Position numbers and translations under genes: made by a program. This document shows, in pieces, positions 44,676 through 52,770 of a stretch of 62,043 nucleotides of DNA. The stretch is from assembly GCA_947628725.1 (NCBI GenBank), contig CANRAQ010000001.1, positions 1-62,043 of the forward strand. The letters run 5' to 3'. Each line of letters starts with the position of its first letter. Position 1 is the first letter of the stretch. The notes under the pieces were generated by a model. It was given only the letters and a program-made list of their open reading frames with translations. It was not told the origin of the DNA and ran no database searches. Source of the DNA: an uncultured Bacilli bacterium (GTDB lineage Bacteria > Bacillota_I > Bacilli_A > RF39 > UBA660).

Positions 44676-46418
44676 CTACTCTCCTTTATTTAAACTTATA
44701 CCAAGTTCATCTAATTGTTTAGAATCTACAATATTTGGACATTCACACATTAAATCTGATGCTGAAGCTGTTTTAGGGAACGCTATTACATCTCTAATAC
44801 TATCTGTTTGTGAAAGTATCATTACCAGTCTATCTAATCCAAGTGCAAAACCTCCATGTGGTGGACAACCATATTTTAATGCGTCTACAAAGAATCCAAA
44901 TTTTTCTTTTATATCCTCTTCTGTTAATTCAAGTGCTTTAAACATAGTTTCTTGTATTTTTTCATCATGAATACGTATTGAACCTCCACCTGCTTCATAT
45001 CCGTTAATTACTATATCATATGCCTTACTGTAACAATTTTCTTTATCATTAATCAACTTATCTACATCACTATCTTTTGGCATAGTAAATGGATGATGGC
45101 ATGAAACAAATCTATTTTCTTCTTCACTCCATTCAAATGATGGGAAATCCACTACCCATAATAATTTATATTCATCTTTTTTAATTAAATTAAGATCTTT
45201 AGCAATTTTACATCTAAGTGCACCTAAGGAAGTTTTAACAATTTTTTTATTTCCTGGTATTATAAGAACTAAATCATTATTTTCTAGACTTAAATTTTCT
45301 TTTATTTTATTAAGTTCTTCACTTGTTATTCCCTTAACAATAGAACCTGTTACTTCATTACCATATTTTATATATGCAAGTAAATTAGCCTTATATTTCT
45401 TAACAAATTCTGTTAACTTATCTAATTCTTTTCTAGAATATTTATCACATGCATCTTTAACTACAATAGCATTTATTATACCATTATTATCGATAACATC
45501 TTTAAAAAGTGCAAAGGAAGTATTTTCAAATATATTTGTTATATCACATATTTCCATACCATATCTTAAATCTGGTTTATCTGTTCCATATTTATCTATA
45601 GCATCATTATATTTCATTCTCATAATAGGTAATTTTATATCTATATTTTTTACTTCTTTAAAAATGTATGAAATTAATTCTTCACCAAGTTCCATTATGT
45701 CATCTTCATTAACAAAAGAACATTCTACATCTATTTGTGTAAATTCAGGTTGACGATCTGCTCTTAAATCTTCATCTCTAAAACATTTAGCAATTTGGAA
45801 ATATCTTTCAAAGCCACCTATCATAAGTAATTGTTTAAATATTTGTGGTGACTGTGGCAATGCATAAAATTTTCCTTTATTTACCCTTGATGGAACTAAA
45901 TAATCTCTAGCTCCTTCTGGTGTACTTTTACATAATATTGGTGTTTCTATTTCTAAAAATTCTTGACCTATTAAAAATTTTCTAGTTGCAAACATTATCT
46001 TATTTCTTATAGCCATAGTATTTTGTAAACTTTCTCTTCTTAAATCTAAATATCTATATTTAAGTCTTGTATCTTCTAGTGCTGTTGTATCATCAGATAT
46101 TTGGAAAGGTATATCTTTTGATTTATTTATAAGTTCTAAATAATCTACTTCTACTTCTATTTCTCCTGTTGGTATATTTAAATTTTTATTTACTCTCTCT
46201 ACTATGATTCCTGTTATTTTTATAACATATTCACTTTTCAAGTTACTAGCAATTTCATAGTATTTATTTTCTGGATTTACAACTAATTGAATAATTCTTG
46301 TTCTATTTCTTAAGTCAATAAATATTAAGCCTCCTAAATTTCTAACCTTGCTTACCCATCCAGATAATGTTACTTTTTCTCCCACATTACTTAAGTTATA
46401 ATTAATATATTTTTGCAT
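44676..46418 (-). CDS. aspS: Aspartyl-tRNA synthetase
   Basis: 580 residues, bacterial-type class II enzyme. The OB-fold anticodon domain has 'VTLSGWVSKVRNLGGLIFID'. Motif 1 is near 'FLEIETPIL', motif 2 'FRDEDLRADRQPEFTQIDVE', the GAD insertion domain is at about 270-410, and motif 3 is 'HGGFALGLDRLVMIL'. The frame stays open to 46550 through the T-box, but the ATG at 46418 has AAAGGAGG in front. Regulated by the T-box leader. Charges tRNA-Asp. Confidence 0.96.
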   Translation of the reverse strand: MQKYINYNLSNVGEKVTLSGWVSKVRNLGGLIFIDLRNRTRIIQLVVNPENKYYEIASNLKSEYVIKITGIIVERVNKNLNIPTGEIEVEVDYLELINKSKDIPFQISDDTTALEDTRLKYRYLDLRRESLQNTMAIRNKIMFATRKFLIGQEFLEIETPILCKSTPEGARDYLVPSRVNKGKFYALPQSPQIFKQLLMIGGFERYFQIAKCFRDEDLRADRQPEFTQIDVECSFVNEDDIMELGEELISYIFKEVKNIDIKLPIMRMKYNDAIDKYGTDKPDLRYGMEICDITNIFENTSFALFKDVIDNNGIINAIVVKDACDKYSRKELDKLTEFVKKYKANLLAYIKYGNEVTGSIVKGITSEELNKIKENLSLENNDLVLIIPGNKKIVKTSLGALRCKIAKDLNLIKKDEYKLLWVVDFPSFEWSEEENRFVSCHHPFTMPKDSDVDKLINDKENCYSKAYDIVINGYEAGGGSIRIHDEKIQETMFKALELTEEDIKEKFGFFVDALKYGCPPHGGFALGLDRLVMILSQTDSIRDVIAFPKTASASDLMCECPNIVDSKQLDELGISLNKGE

Positions 46419-46435
46419 ATTTTTTCCTCCTTTAA

Positions 46436-46638
46436 TAAACAAAAAATCTATAAATTCAAGGACGAAATATTCGTGGTGCCACCCTGATTCATAGATTAAA
46501 CTATCTTTATAAAAGTTAACGCCTTTTTCCATTATACGATTATTTAACATTTGATGTCTTCAATATAAAATCATTATTAGTTTCCACCATACACTAACTC
46601 TCTATAAATTATTTATATATACTCTTTCAAATAAATAC
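46436..46638 (-). promoter_or_regulatory. T-box riboswitch controlling aspS
   Basis: About 200 nt of leader. Stem I ends in 'GAAGACATC', where GAC is the expected Asp specifier codon. The T-box core GGGTGGCACCACG lies at about 46471-46483. The terminator pairs AATCTAT-AATCAGGG with CCTTGAATTTATAGATT and is followed by TTTTTTG. The CAGGGTGG strand is shared between antiterminator and terminator. Uncharged tRNA-Asp should allow readthrough into aspS. Confidence 0.9.
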
Positions 46639-46644
46639 AACCTG

Positions 46645-46673
46645 ATTATAACATATATTTATATTTTTTTCAA
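46645..46673 (-). promoter_or_regulatory. Promoter of the aspS T-box transcript
   Basis: Minus strand TTGAAA, 17 bp, TATAAT with an upstream TG. Confidence 0.7.
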
Positions 46674-46679
46674 ACAAAA

Positions 46680-46946
46680 CTATAGTTTTATTTTAACTAA
46701 TGTACATCCGACATTATTATAAAAAAGTTTATAGTCTATTACATCATTACATTTTTTTAAAACATTATTTATCTCATTTCTTATAATACCGCTTCCTATA
46801 CCATGAATAATACATATAATATCATTTTTTAATATTTTGTTATCATTTATGAATTCTAATGTTTTTACTCTAGCAGTATCTCTATCTAATCCATGTAAAT
46901 CTATACTTGGTAAATTTTCAATAAAAATAACTTCATCTAAATTCAT
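46680..46946 (-). CDS. Stand-alone Smr-domain protein
   Basis: 88 residues. 'LPSIDLHGLDRDTARVKTLE' carries the DLHG motif, and 'IICIIHGIGSGIIRNEINNV' the HGxGxG-like loop of the small MutS-related domain. This is the C-terminal part of MutS2 as a single-domain protein. The GGTGAT before 46946 sets the start over the ATG at 46958. Smr domains nick DNA or cleave mRNA in ribosome rescue. Its upstream region is a near-copy of the type III antitoxin leader found before the toxin gene. Confidence 0.8.
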   Translation of the reverse strand: MNLDEVIFIENLPSIDLHGLDRDTARVKTLEFINDNKILKNDIICIIHGIGSGIIRNEINNVLKKCNDVIDYKLFYNNVGCTLVKIKL

Positions 46947-46955
46947 ATAAATCAC

Positions 46956-47087
46956 CATAAAAAGTATACCATAAAAGAAAAGAAAACTCCATCATACGAT
47001 GAAGTTATTCTACATTTTCACACTTTATCACATGTAATATAAATATATTATATTTTTATGAAACTACTATTTATTCTCATTTTCTTT
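46956..47087 (-). repeat. Degenerate second copy of the antitoxin leader plus a ppdK 3'-end fragment
   Basis: 46956-47020 matches 47651-47715 with 3 mismatches in 65 bp. It includes the terminator hairpin (AACTTCATC/GATGGAGTT). 47013-47063 resembles 47810-47860, the region 5' of the antitoxin repeats. 47066-47087 is identical over 22 bp to 47958-47979, the last codons and stop of ppdK. The pseudoknot repeats and the TTGACA -35 box are missing, so this copy should be inactive. The remaining 47088-47170 stretch shows nothing further. Confidence 0.85.
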
Positions 47088-47170
47088 GATAGTTTCTTGT
47101 ATCACAATCTAATTTGGTATGAATAAGATTAAACTTATAAAATATTATTTTAAAATAACTTATTTACAAT

Positions 47171-47638
47171 TTAATTTATTTCTTCTAACATTTTTTCTTT
47201 TATCTTATCTATATCAGTAAAAAAGACTTTAATTCCTCTATTATGAAGTTTTGTTAAATTTTTAAAATTTTTAAGTATTATTCTTTCCAATTTTTCGGGA
47301 ACTCTAGCTGGTTTACCATCTACTGTATGTACATGATCTATATATTTTTCTAAAGTTGGAAAAGCATTTTGTAATAAAATAACTGAATCCTCATCAAAGA
47401 TTTTCTCAATTAATATTGTGTTACAAAAGCCATATTTTTCTATCTTCTTATTAACTATTTTTTTATATTTATCAACTTTAGAACTAATTGGAATAAACCA
47501 TAAAATGTCTTTATCTTTGATTGTAAAATAAGTAGGTCTTTTCTTGCCTCTTTCATGATTTTGCATTAAATTTTCATCATTAACGACATCAAAATATTTA
47601 TCTTTGATGTGATATAAATAGCCTGTTTTTATTTTCAT
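47171..47638 (-). CDS. cptN: CptN/ToxN-family type III toxin endoribonuclease
   Basis: About 155 residues. 'GYLYHIKDKYFDVVNDENLM' is followed by 'RGKKRPTYFTIKDKDILWFI', 'PISSKVDKYKKIVNKKIEKY', 'NTILIEKIFDEDSVILLQNA' and 'VPEKLERIILKNFKNLTKLH'. This is the single-domain fold and motif order of type III toxins (ToxN, AbiQ, CptN), which cut RNA and are held inactive by a repeat-RNA antitoxin. The start at 47638 is spaced from GGAG; the ATG at 47653 overlaps that site. Directly downstream of pseudoknot repeats and a terminator, as expected. CptN is the closest branch I recognise. Confidence 0.85.
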   Translation of the reverse strand: MKIKTGYLYHIKDKYFDVVNDENLMQNHERGKKRPTYFTIKDKDILWFIPISSKVDKYKKIVNKKIEKYGFCNTILIEKIFDEDSVILLQNAFPTLEKYIDHVHTVDGKPARVPEKLERIILKNFKNLTKLHNRGIKVFFTDIDKIKEKMLEEIN

Positions 47639-47663
47639 TGTCATCAACTCCATAAAAAGTATA

Positions 47664-47704
47664 CCATAAAATAGAAGAAAACTCCATCATACGATGAAGT
47701 TTTT
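47664..47704 (-). terminator. Intercistronic terminator between antitoxin RNA and toxin gene
   Basis: AAAACTTCATC pairs with GATGGAGTTTT around a GTAT loop (one mismatch), then TTTTCTTCTATTTT on the minus strand. Type III systems use such a leaky terminator to make antitoxin RNA in excess over toxin mRNA. Confidence 0.8.
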
Positions 47705-47707
47705 CTA

Positions 47708-47832
47708 CATTTTCAACCGGGATCATTTATTACTCGCTAGCCACCCGGAAGCGAGAAACATTGTCGACCGGGATTATTTATTACTCGCTAGCCACCCGGA
47801 AGCGAGAAACATTTTCACACTTTTTCAAGTGC
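47708..47832 (-). ncRNA. cptI: Type III antitoxin RNA: two 51-nt pseudoknot repeats
   Basis: Repeats at 47759-47809 and 47708-47758 differ at 3 of 51 positions; 27 central bases are identical. In each RNA repeat CTCGCT pairs with AGCGAG and CCGGG with CCCGG. The two helices interleave (order CTCGCT, CCGGG, AGCGAG, CCCGG), giving an H-type pseudoknot. This is the antitoxin architecture of type III systems, where the toxin itself cuts the precursor into single repeats. A small CACTT/AAGTG hairpin precedes the array. The transcript starts near 47832. Confidence 0.85.
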
Positions 47833-47838
47833 AACATT

Positions 47839-47867
47839 AATATACTATATTTTTATGAAAATGTCAA
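47839..47867 (-). promoter_or_regulatory. Promoter of the type III toxin-antitoxin locus
   Basis: Minus strand consensus TTGACA, 17 bp, TATATT. Its strength fits the need for abundant antitoxin RNA. Confidence 0.75.
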
Positions 47868-47958
47868 ATAGTATACATTAATAGTATATTCATAATTATA
47901 ACTTTTATAAAGTATTTCTAACAATATTTTTTAACAATTGTTGGAATAAATTTATAGA

Positions 47959-50592
47959 CTATTTATTCTCATTTTCTTTTACAGCAGCTTGTGCAGCGGC
48001 AAGTCTAGCTAGAGGTACTCTAAATGGACTACAAGATACATAGTCAAGTCCTACTCTATGACAGAATTCAACACTGCTTGGTTCTCCACCATGTTCACCA
48101 CATATACCCATATGAATATCTGGTCTTGTTTCACGTCCTAATTTAGCAGCCATTTTAATTAACTTACCTACACCATTTTGATCTAATTTAGCAAATGGAT
48201 CATTTTCAAAAATATTTTTACTATAATATTCATTTAAGAATTTAGCTGCATCATCTCTTGAAAAGCCAAATGTCATTTGAGTTAAATCATTTGTTCCGAA
48301 TGAGAAGAATTCTGCTTCTTTAGCAATCTCATCTGCAGTAACAGCAGCACGTGGTATTTCAATCATAGTACCAACATGATATTTTAAATCAACATTATTT
48401 TCTGCTATAACCTTATCTGCAGTTTCACAAACAATTTTCTTTACATATTTAAGTTCATTTACATCTCCAACAAGTGGAATCATAATTTCAGGTGTTACGT
48501 TCATACCTTTTTTATTTACGTTAATTGCAGCTTCAATAACTGCTCTTGTTTGCATTTTAGCTATTTCAGGGTAAGTAACAGCTAATCTACAACCTCTATG
48601 TCCCATCATAGGATTAAATTCTTTTAATGATTCAACACGATTTTTTAGTTGTTCAAAACTCATACCTAATGATTCAGCCAAAGGTTTGATTTCTTCATCT
48701 GTATGAGGTAAGAATTCATGTAGAGGTGGATCCAAATAACGTATTACAACTGGATAACCTTCCATAGCCTCAAATAAACCTTCAAAATCTTTTCTTTGAT
48801 ATGGTAATATTTTTTCTAGAGCTTCTTCTCTTTTCTCAACTGAGTCAGCTGCAATCATTCTACGGAAGTTAAATATTCTTTCTTCCTCGAAGAACATATG
48901 CTCTGTACGGCAAAGTCCAATACCTTCTGCTCCAAATTTACGAGCTTGAATAGCATCCTTTGGTGTATCCGCATTTGTTCTAACTTTAAGTCTTCTAACA
49001 CTGTCAGCCCAACCCATAAATGTTTCAAAATCACCACTAATTTCTGGCGCTACAGTCTTAATTTGTTCACCATAAACATTACCTGTAGAACCATCTAAAC
49101 TCATCCAGTCACCTTCATGATATACTTTACCATCTTTAGTTTTAACTGTTTTTGCTTCTTCATCTATAACAAGTTCTCCACATCCTGATACACAGCAAGT
49201 ACCCATACCACGAGCAACTACTGCAGCATGACTTGTCATACCTCCACGAATAGTTAAAATACCATGTGCTATATTCATTCCTTCTATATCTTCTGGACTT
49301 GTTTCAAGTCTTACTAAAAGCATATCTTTTTCACCATTTTTAGCAGCATTCATAACATCTTCAGCTGTAAAATATATTTTACCTGTTGCAGCTCCTGGTG
49401 AAGCAGCTAAACCTTTAGCAACTACTACAGCCTCTTTTAAAGCTTTTTGATCAAAATTTGGATGTAATAATTGATCTAATTGTTTAGGTTCTACTTTAAG
49501 TAAAGCCTCTTCTTTAGTAATCATTCCTTCATTTACTAAATCTACTGCAATTTTTAAAGCAGCTTGAGCAGTTCTTTTACCATTTCTTGTTTGTAACATG
49601 AAAAGTTTTCCATTTTCAATAGTGAATTCCATATCTTGCATATCTTTGTAATGATTTTCTAGAATTCCACAAATCTTAACAAATGATTCATAACATTCAG
49701 GCATTACATCTTTTAATGTATCTATTGTTTGTGGTGTACGAATACCAGCAACAACATCTTCTCCTTGAGCATTCATTAAATACTCACCATAAAGTTTTTT
49801 CTCTCCTGTAGCTGGGTTTCTTGTAAATGCAACACCAGTTCCTGAAGTTTCTCCACGGTTACCATATACCATCTCTTGAATATTAACTGCAGTTCCCCAA
49901 CTAGATGGAATATCATTAAGTCTACGATATGTAATTGCTCTATCGTTATTCCAACTTCTAAATACTGCTTTAACAGCTTCCATTAATTGTTCTTTTGGAT
50001 CTTGTGGGAAATCTACACCTGCATGATTTTTATATTCAGCTTTGTAAATTTCTACAACTTCCATTAAGTCTTCTGCAGAAAGTTCAGTGTCGTATTCTAC
50101 ACCTTTTTCCTCTTTTATTACATCAAATTTTCTTTCAAATGAACTTTTAGGAAATCCCATAACAACATCCGCAAACATTTGAATAAATCTTCTATAACTA
50201 TCATAAACGAATCTTGGATTATTTGTTGCAACAGCAAATCCTTTTGCAACTTCATCATTAAGTCCTAAATTAAGTACTGTATCCATCATTCCTGGCATTG
50301 ATGCACGAGCACCACTTCTTACAGAAACTAATAATGGATTTTCTTTATCACCAAAAGTTTTTCCAGTTTCCTTTTGAAGATCTTCTAAGTGTTCAAGAAT
50401 CTCATCTTTTATTTCTTGTGAAATATCCTCTCCATCATCATAATATTTTATACATGCTTCTGTAGTTACAGTAAATCCCCTTGGTACAGGAAGACCAATT
50501 CCTGTCATTTCAGCAAGGTTAGCACCTTTACCACCTAACAAATTTCGCATGTCCTTGTTACCTTCCTTGAAGGCATATACATATTTTGTCAT
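47959..50592 (-). CDS. ppdK: Pyruvate, phosphate dikinase
   Basis: About 877 residues, full length. The N-terminal ATP-grasp has 'LLGGKGANLAEMTGIGLPVP' and 'ARASMPGMMDTVLNLGLN'. The phosphohistidine domain has 'GGMTSHAAVVARGMGTCCV' (catalytic His). The C-terminal PEP barrel has 'GIGLCRTEHMFF' and 'MGICGEHGGEPSSVEF' with the catalytic Cys. Interconverts pyruvate, ATP and Pi with PEP, AMP and PPi, typical of fermentative anaerobes. Two ATGs are adjacent; the second has better spacing to GGAGG. Its last codons are duplicated beside the smr gene. Confidence 0.96.
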   Translation of the reverse strand: MTKYVYAFKEGNKDMRNLLGGKGANLAEMTGIGLPVPRGFTVTTEACIKYYDDGEDISQEIKDEILEHLEDLQKETGKTFGDKENPLLVSVRSGARASMPGMMDTVLNLGLNDEVAKGFAVATNNPRFVYDSYRRFIQMFADVVMGFPKSSFERKFDVIKEEKGVEYDTELSAEDLMEVVEIYKAEYKNHAGVDFPQDPKEQLMEAVKAVFRSWNNDRAITYRRLNDIPSSWGTAVNIQEMVYGNRGETSGTGVAFTRNPATGEKKLYGEYLMNAQGEDVVAGIRTPQTIDTLKDVMPECYESFVKICGILENHYKDMQDMEFTIENGKLFMLQTRNGKRTAQAALKIAVDLVNEGMITKEEALLKVEPKQLDQLLHPNFDQKALKEAVVVAKGLAASPGAATGKIYFTAEDVMNAAKNGEKDMLLVRLETSPEDIEGMNIAHGILTIRGGMTSHAAVVARGMGTCCVSGCGELVIDEEAKTVKTKDGKVYHEGDWMSLDGSTGNVYGEQIKTVAPEISGDFETFMGWADSVRRLKVRTNADTPKDAIQARKFGAEGIGLCRTEHMFFEEERIFNFRRMIAADSVEKREEALEKILPYQRKDFEGLFEAMEGYPVVIRYLDPPLHEFLPHTDEEIKPLAESLGMSFEQLKNRVESLKEFNPMMGHRGCRLAVTYPEIAKMQTRAVIEAAINVNKKGMNVTPEIMIPLVGDVNELKYVKKIVCETADKVIAENNVDLKYHVGTMIEIPRAAVTADEIAKEAEFFSFGTNDLTQMTFGFSRDDAAKFLNEYYSKNIFENDPFAKLDQNGVGKLIKMAAKLGRETRPDIHMGICGEHGGEPSSVEFCHRVGLDYVSCSPFRVPLARLAAAQAAVKENENK

Positions 50593-50619
50593 CATTATCC
50601 TCCTTTAATAAACATATTA

Positions 50620-50649
50620 ATTATATCACACAAAAATTTATACAATCAA
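50620..50649 (-). promoter_or_regulatory. Promoter of ppdK
   Basis: Minus strand TTGATT, 18 bp, TATAAT, about 28 bp before the ATG. Confidence 0.5.
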
Positions 50650-50679
50650 GTAATTTTATATATTTTTTCATATTTTTAC

Positions 50680-50705
50680 AAAAAAAATAGACATAAGCCT
50701 ATTTA
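50680..50705 (-). terminator. Terminator of the 46-residue membrane protein gene
   Basis: AAATAG pairs with CTATTT across the stop codon, followed by a T-run on the minus strand. Confidence 0.6.
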
Positions 50706-50839
50706 GATAATACAAAGTATCCTACCACTATAAGCACTACTACTATAAATACTCCAACAAGTAATGTTAATTCACTTTTAGATTTTGCTTCTTTTCTTTT
50801 TCTTATAGTCTTATTTGATGGTCTACCTCTTTTAGCCAT
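50699..50839 (-). CDS. 46-residue single-pass membrane protein
   Basis: A short reading frame with a strong GGAGGT site (50847-50852), its own promoter and a terminator at the stop. The N-terminus is very basic, 'MAKRGRPSNKTIRKRKEAKS'. One hydrophobic helix follows (about residues 25-43), and the protein ends LSK. The basic part begins with a GRP (AT-hook-like) tripeptide. The complete gene signals argue that it is real. Function unknown; a small regulator or membrane-tethered nucleic-acid binder is possible. Confidence 0.65.
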   Translation of the reverse strand: MAKRGRPSNKTIRKRKEAKSKSELTLLVGVFIVVVLIVVGYFVLSK

Positions 50840-50864
50840 AAATCATACCTCCTACTTTACGGTA

Positions 50865-50893
50865 AGTATAACATATAACAGACAATAATACAA
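50865..50893 (-). promoter_or_regulatory. Promoter of the 46-residue protein gene
   Basis: Minus strand TTGTAT, 17 bp, TATACT with an upstream TG. Confidence 0.5.
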
Positions 50894-50922
50894 TTAAATT
50901 TTGTAAATTATAATTTGGTATA

Positions 50923-50952
50923 CAAAAAATAGTGTCAATAGGCACTATTTAA
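50923..50952 (-). terminator. Terminator of the spoVA operon
   Basis: AAATAGTG pairs with CACTATTT around a short loop, then TTTTTTG on the minus strand. Overlaps the spoVAE stop. Confidence 0.8.
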
Positions 50953-51299
50953 TCTCTTGGTTTAAATATTAAAGATAATATAAATGAAAATACTATAGCA
51001 GCAACTATTCCTGATGAAGTTAAATCAAACATTCCCATAAATAACCCCATTACTCCAAAATTATTTACAGTGTCCATAGCGCCATGAATAAGTAAATGTC
51101 CAAATGAAGTTATTGGTACAAGTGCGCCTCCACCAGCCCAAAGTACAAATTTGTCATAAATATTAAATATATCTAAAAATGCACCTACTACTACAAATAT
51201 GGTAGTTATATGACCAGGAGTTAATTTTGTGTTATCTAGTATTAACTGTCCAATCAAGCATACTACCCCACAAAATATAAATGAATTTAAATATGTCAT
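50949..51299 (-). CDS. spoVAE: Stage V sporulation protein AE (SpoVAEb)
   Basis: 116 residues, four hydrophobic helices, with 'LDNTKLTPGHITTIFVVVGA' and 'GGGALVPITSFGHLLIHGAM'. The latter is the GFGH-type loop shared by SpoVAC and SpoVAE. Part of the spore inner-membrane channel that moves Ca-dipicolinate during sporulation and germination. Starts inside the spoVAD stop (ATGA overlap). Confidence 0.92.
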   Translation of the reverse strand: MTYLNSFIFCGVVCLIGQLILDNTKLTPGHITTIFVVVGAFLDIFNIYDKFVLWAGGGALVPITSFGHLLIHGAMDTVNNFGVMGLFMGMFDLTSSGIVAAIVFSFILSLIFKPRD

Positions 51300-52285
51300 T
51301 TTACTACCTCCAAACTAATCGCATGTGCGATACTTGGTATCGTTAAATGTTGATTACACATAGTTGTGTTCATAAGTGCCCCTGTCGCTACTAATAGGAC
51401 TTTATTTAATTCTTTGTTTTTCATTTTATTTAATATATAAGAATATGTAACTAAAGGTAAACATGCTATACCACTACCTCCTGTATAAACTGGTTGTTTA
51501 TTAATATCAAAAATCATACATGCAGAATCATCATAATTTGTTAAATTTATCTTATATGCATCTTTCATATAATCCTTAAGTATATTTTTACCTACAATTC
51601 CTAAGTCACCTGTCAAAATTAAATCATAGTAATCTACAGTTCTTTTTGTATCTTTTAAATGTTGAAGTATTACTTGTGCAGCTGCAGGTGCCATTACTGC
51701 ACCCATATTATTAACATCTTTAATTCCCATATCACATACAGTTCCAAGTGTTGCTGACTCTACTTTTATATTTGATTTTTCATTAGATAAATAACAACTT
51801 GCACATCCAGTCGTAGTAAAAGTTGTATAACATTTTTTTGGTCCACCATACTCTACAGGATTTCTAAATTGTTTTTCTGCACCATTATTGTGACAAGATG
51901 ATGTAACTAATGCATTTTTTATTTGATTTGCATTTATCATATTACTTGCTAATAATAATCCCAAACAACTAGAAGAACAAGCACTATATATACCTATATA
52001 TGGAATTTTCATTTTTGCTGATGCATAGCTTGTAGCAACTATTTGATTTAGTAAATCACTTCCTATATGAACATTAATATCTGTACTTTTCTTACCCAAT
52101 TTCTTAAGTAATATTAGAGTACTATCTTGTATTGCTCTAGTTTCTGCCTGCTCCCATGTTTTTTCTCCAAAATAAAAATCTTTGTATTTTTTATCAAAAT
52201 ATTTAGATAATGGTCCATTTGCTTCATATGGTCCTACTACTGTACTAGTATCATTTATATATACATTATCATATTTAAAAGTCAT
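51296..52285 (-). CDS. spoVAD: Stage V sporulation protein AD
   Basis: 329 residues with a thiolase-like fold. 'YVNDTSTVVGPYEANGPLSK' is at the N-terminus, 'PYIGIYSACSSSCLGLLLAS' holds the Cys positions, then 'DLILTGDLGIVGKNILKDYM' and a C-terminal 'HLTIPSIAHAISLE'. SpoVAD binds dipicolinic acid at the spore inner membrane. It lies between spoVAC and spoVAE, as in all SpoVA operons. GGAGG lies inside the last codons of spoVAC. Confidence 0.95.
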   Translation of the reverse strand: MTFKYDNVYINDTSTVVGPYEANGPLSKYFDKKYKDFYFGEKTWEQAETRAIQDSTLILLKKLGKKSTDINVHIGSDLLNQIVATSYASAKMKIPYIGIYSACSSSCLGLLLASNMINANQIKNALVTSSCHNNGAEKQFRNPVEYGGPKKCYTTFTTTGCASCYLSNEKSNIKVESATLGTVCDMGIKDVNNMGAVMAPAAAQVILQHLKDTKRTVDYYDLILTGDLGIVGKNILKDYMKDAYKINLTNYDDSACMIFDINKQPVYTGGSGIACLPLVTYSYILNKMKNKELNKVLLVATGALMNTTMCNQHLTIPSIAHAISLEVVK

Positions 52286-52286
52286 A

Positions 52287-52727
52287 TTAGCCTCCCATTA
52301 TTATTATCCTTAAAATTCCAAATATATATGCACTAACTACTCCAAATATAATAACTGATCCTGCAAGTTTAAACATATTCATACCAATACCAGTAACTAG
52401 ACCTTCTTTTCTATATTCTAGTGCTGCACTCATCATTGCATGTGCAAATCCTGTTATAGGAACTATTAAACCACATCTTGCAAAGTTAACCCATTTGTCA
52501 AAGAAGCCCAATCCAGTTAGAAAGCATCCTAAAAATACTAAAGTTATAATCATAAATACACTTGCATCTTTACTACTTAAATCAAATACATAAGAATAAA
52601 ATTGAACTAATGCATTACCTATTACACCCATTATTCCTCCGATAACAAAAGCTATAATAGCATTTTTTAATATATTTTCAGAAGGTGTATTCTTTTTTAC
52701 TATCTTATTATAAGCAGCTTTTTCCAT
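52287..52727 (-). CDS. spoVAC: Stage V sporulation protein AC
   Basis: About 146 residues with four to five helices. 'NILKNAIIAFVIGGIMGVIG', 'DKWVNFARCGLIVPITGFAH' and 'RKEGLVTGIGMNMFKLAGSV' are SpoVAC signatures; the protein is a mechanosensitive-type channel subunit. The start at 52727 follows GGGAGGA. The ribosome-binding site is buried in a hairpin that also serves as the pilin-gene terminator. spoVAA, spoVAB and spoVAF are absent, leaving the C-D-E core. Confidence 0.92.
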   Translation of the reverse strand: MEKAAYNKIVKKNTPSENILKNAIIAFVIGGIMGVIGNALVQFYSYVFDLSSKDASVFMIITLVFLGCFLTGLGFFDKWVNFARCGLIVPITGFAHAMMSAALEYRKEGLVTGIGMNMFKLAGSVIIFGVVSAYIFGILRIIIMGG

Positions 52728-52730
52728 AAT

Positions 52731-52764
52731 AAAAATCCTCCCAAATATATTTTGGCAGGATTTT
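52731..52764 (-). terminator. Hairpin that doubles as terminator and cover for the spoVAC ribosome-binding site
   Basis: AAAATCCTGCCAAA pairs with TTTGGGAGGATTTT, with TTTTTATT at the 3' side on the minus strand. The 3' strand includes GGGAGGA, the spoVAC ribosome-binding site. Transcripts entering from the pilin gene should mostly stop here, or be poorly translated. Confidence 0.65.
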
Positions 52765-52770
52765 ATCTTT

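Noticed and set aside
46419..46550. N-terminal extension of AspRS
   Set aside because: Those codons lie in the T-box antiterminator/terminator; the real start at 46418 has a strong ribosome-binding site and begins the OB-fold.
47708..47809. Tandem 51-bp repeats as a CRISPR or simple satellite
   Set aside because: The units are contiguous without spacers, carry interleaved complementary helices, and sit between a promoter and a terminator before a ToxN-type gene, which fits a type III antitoxin.
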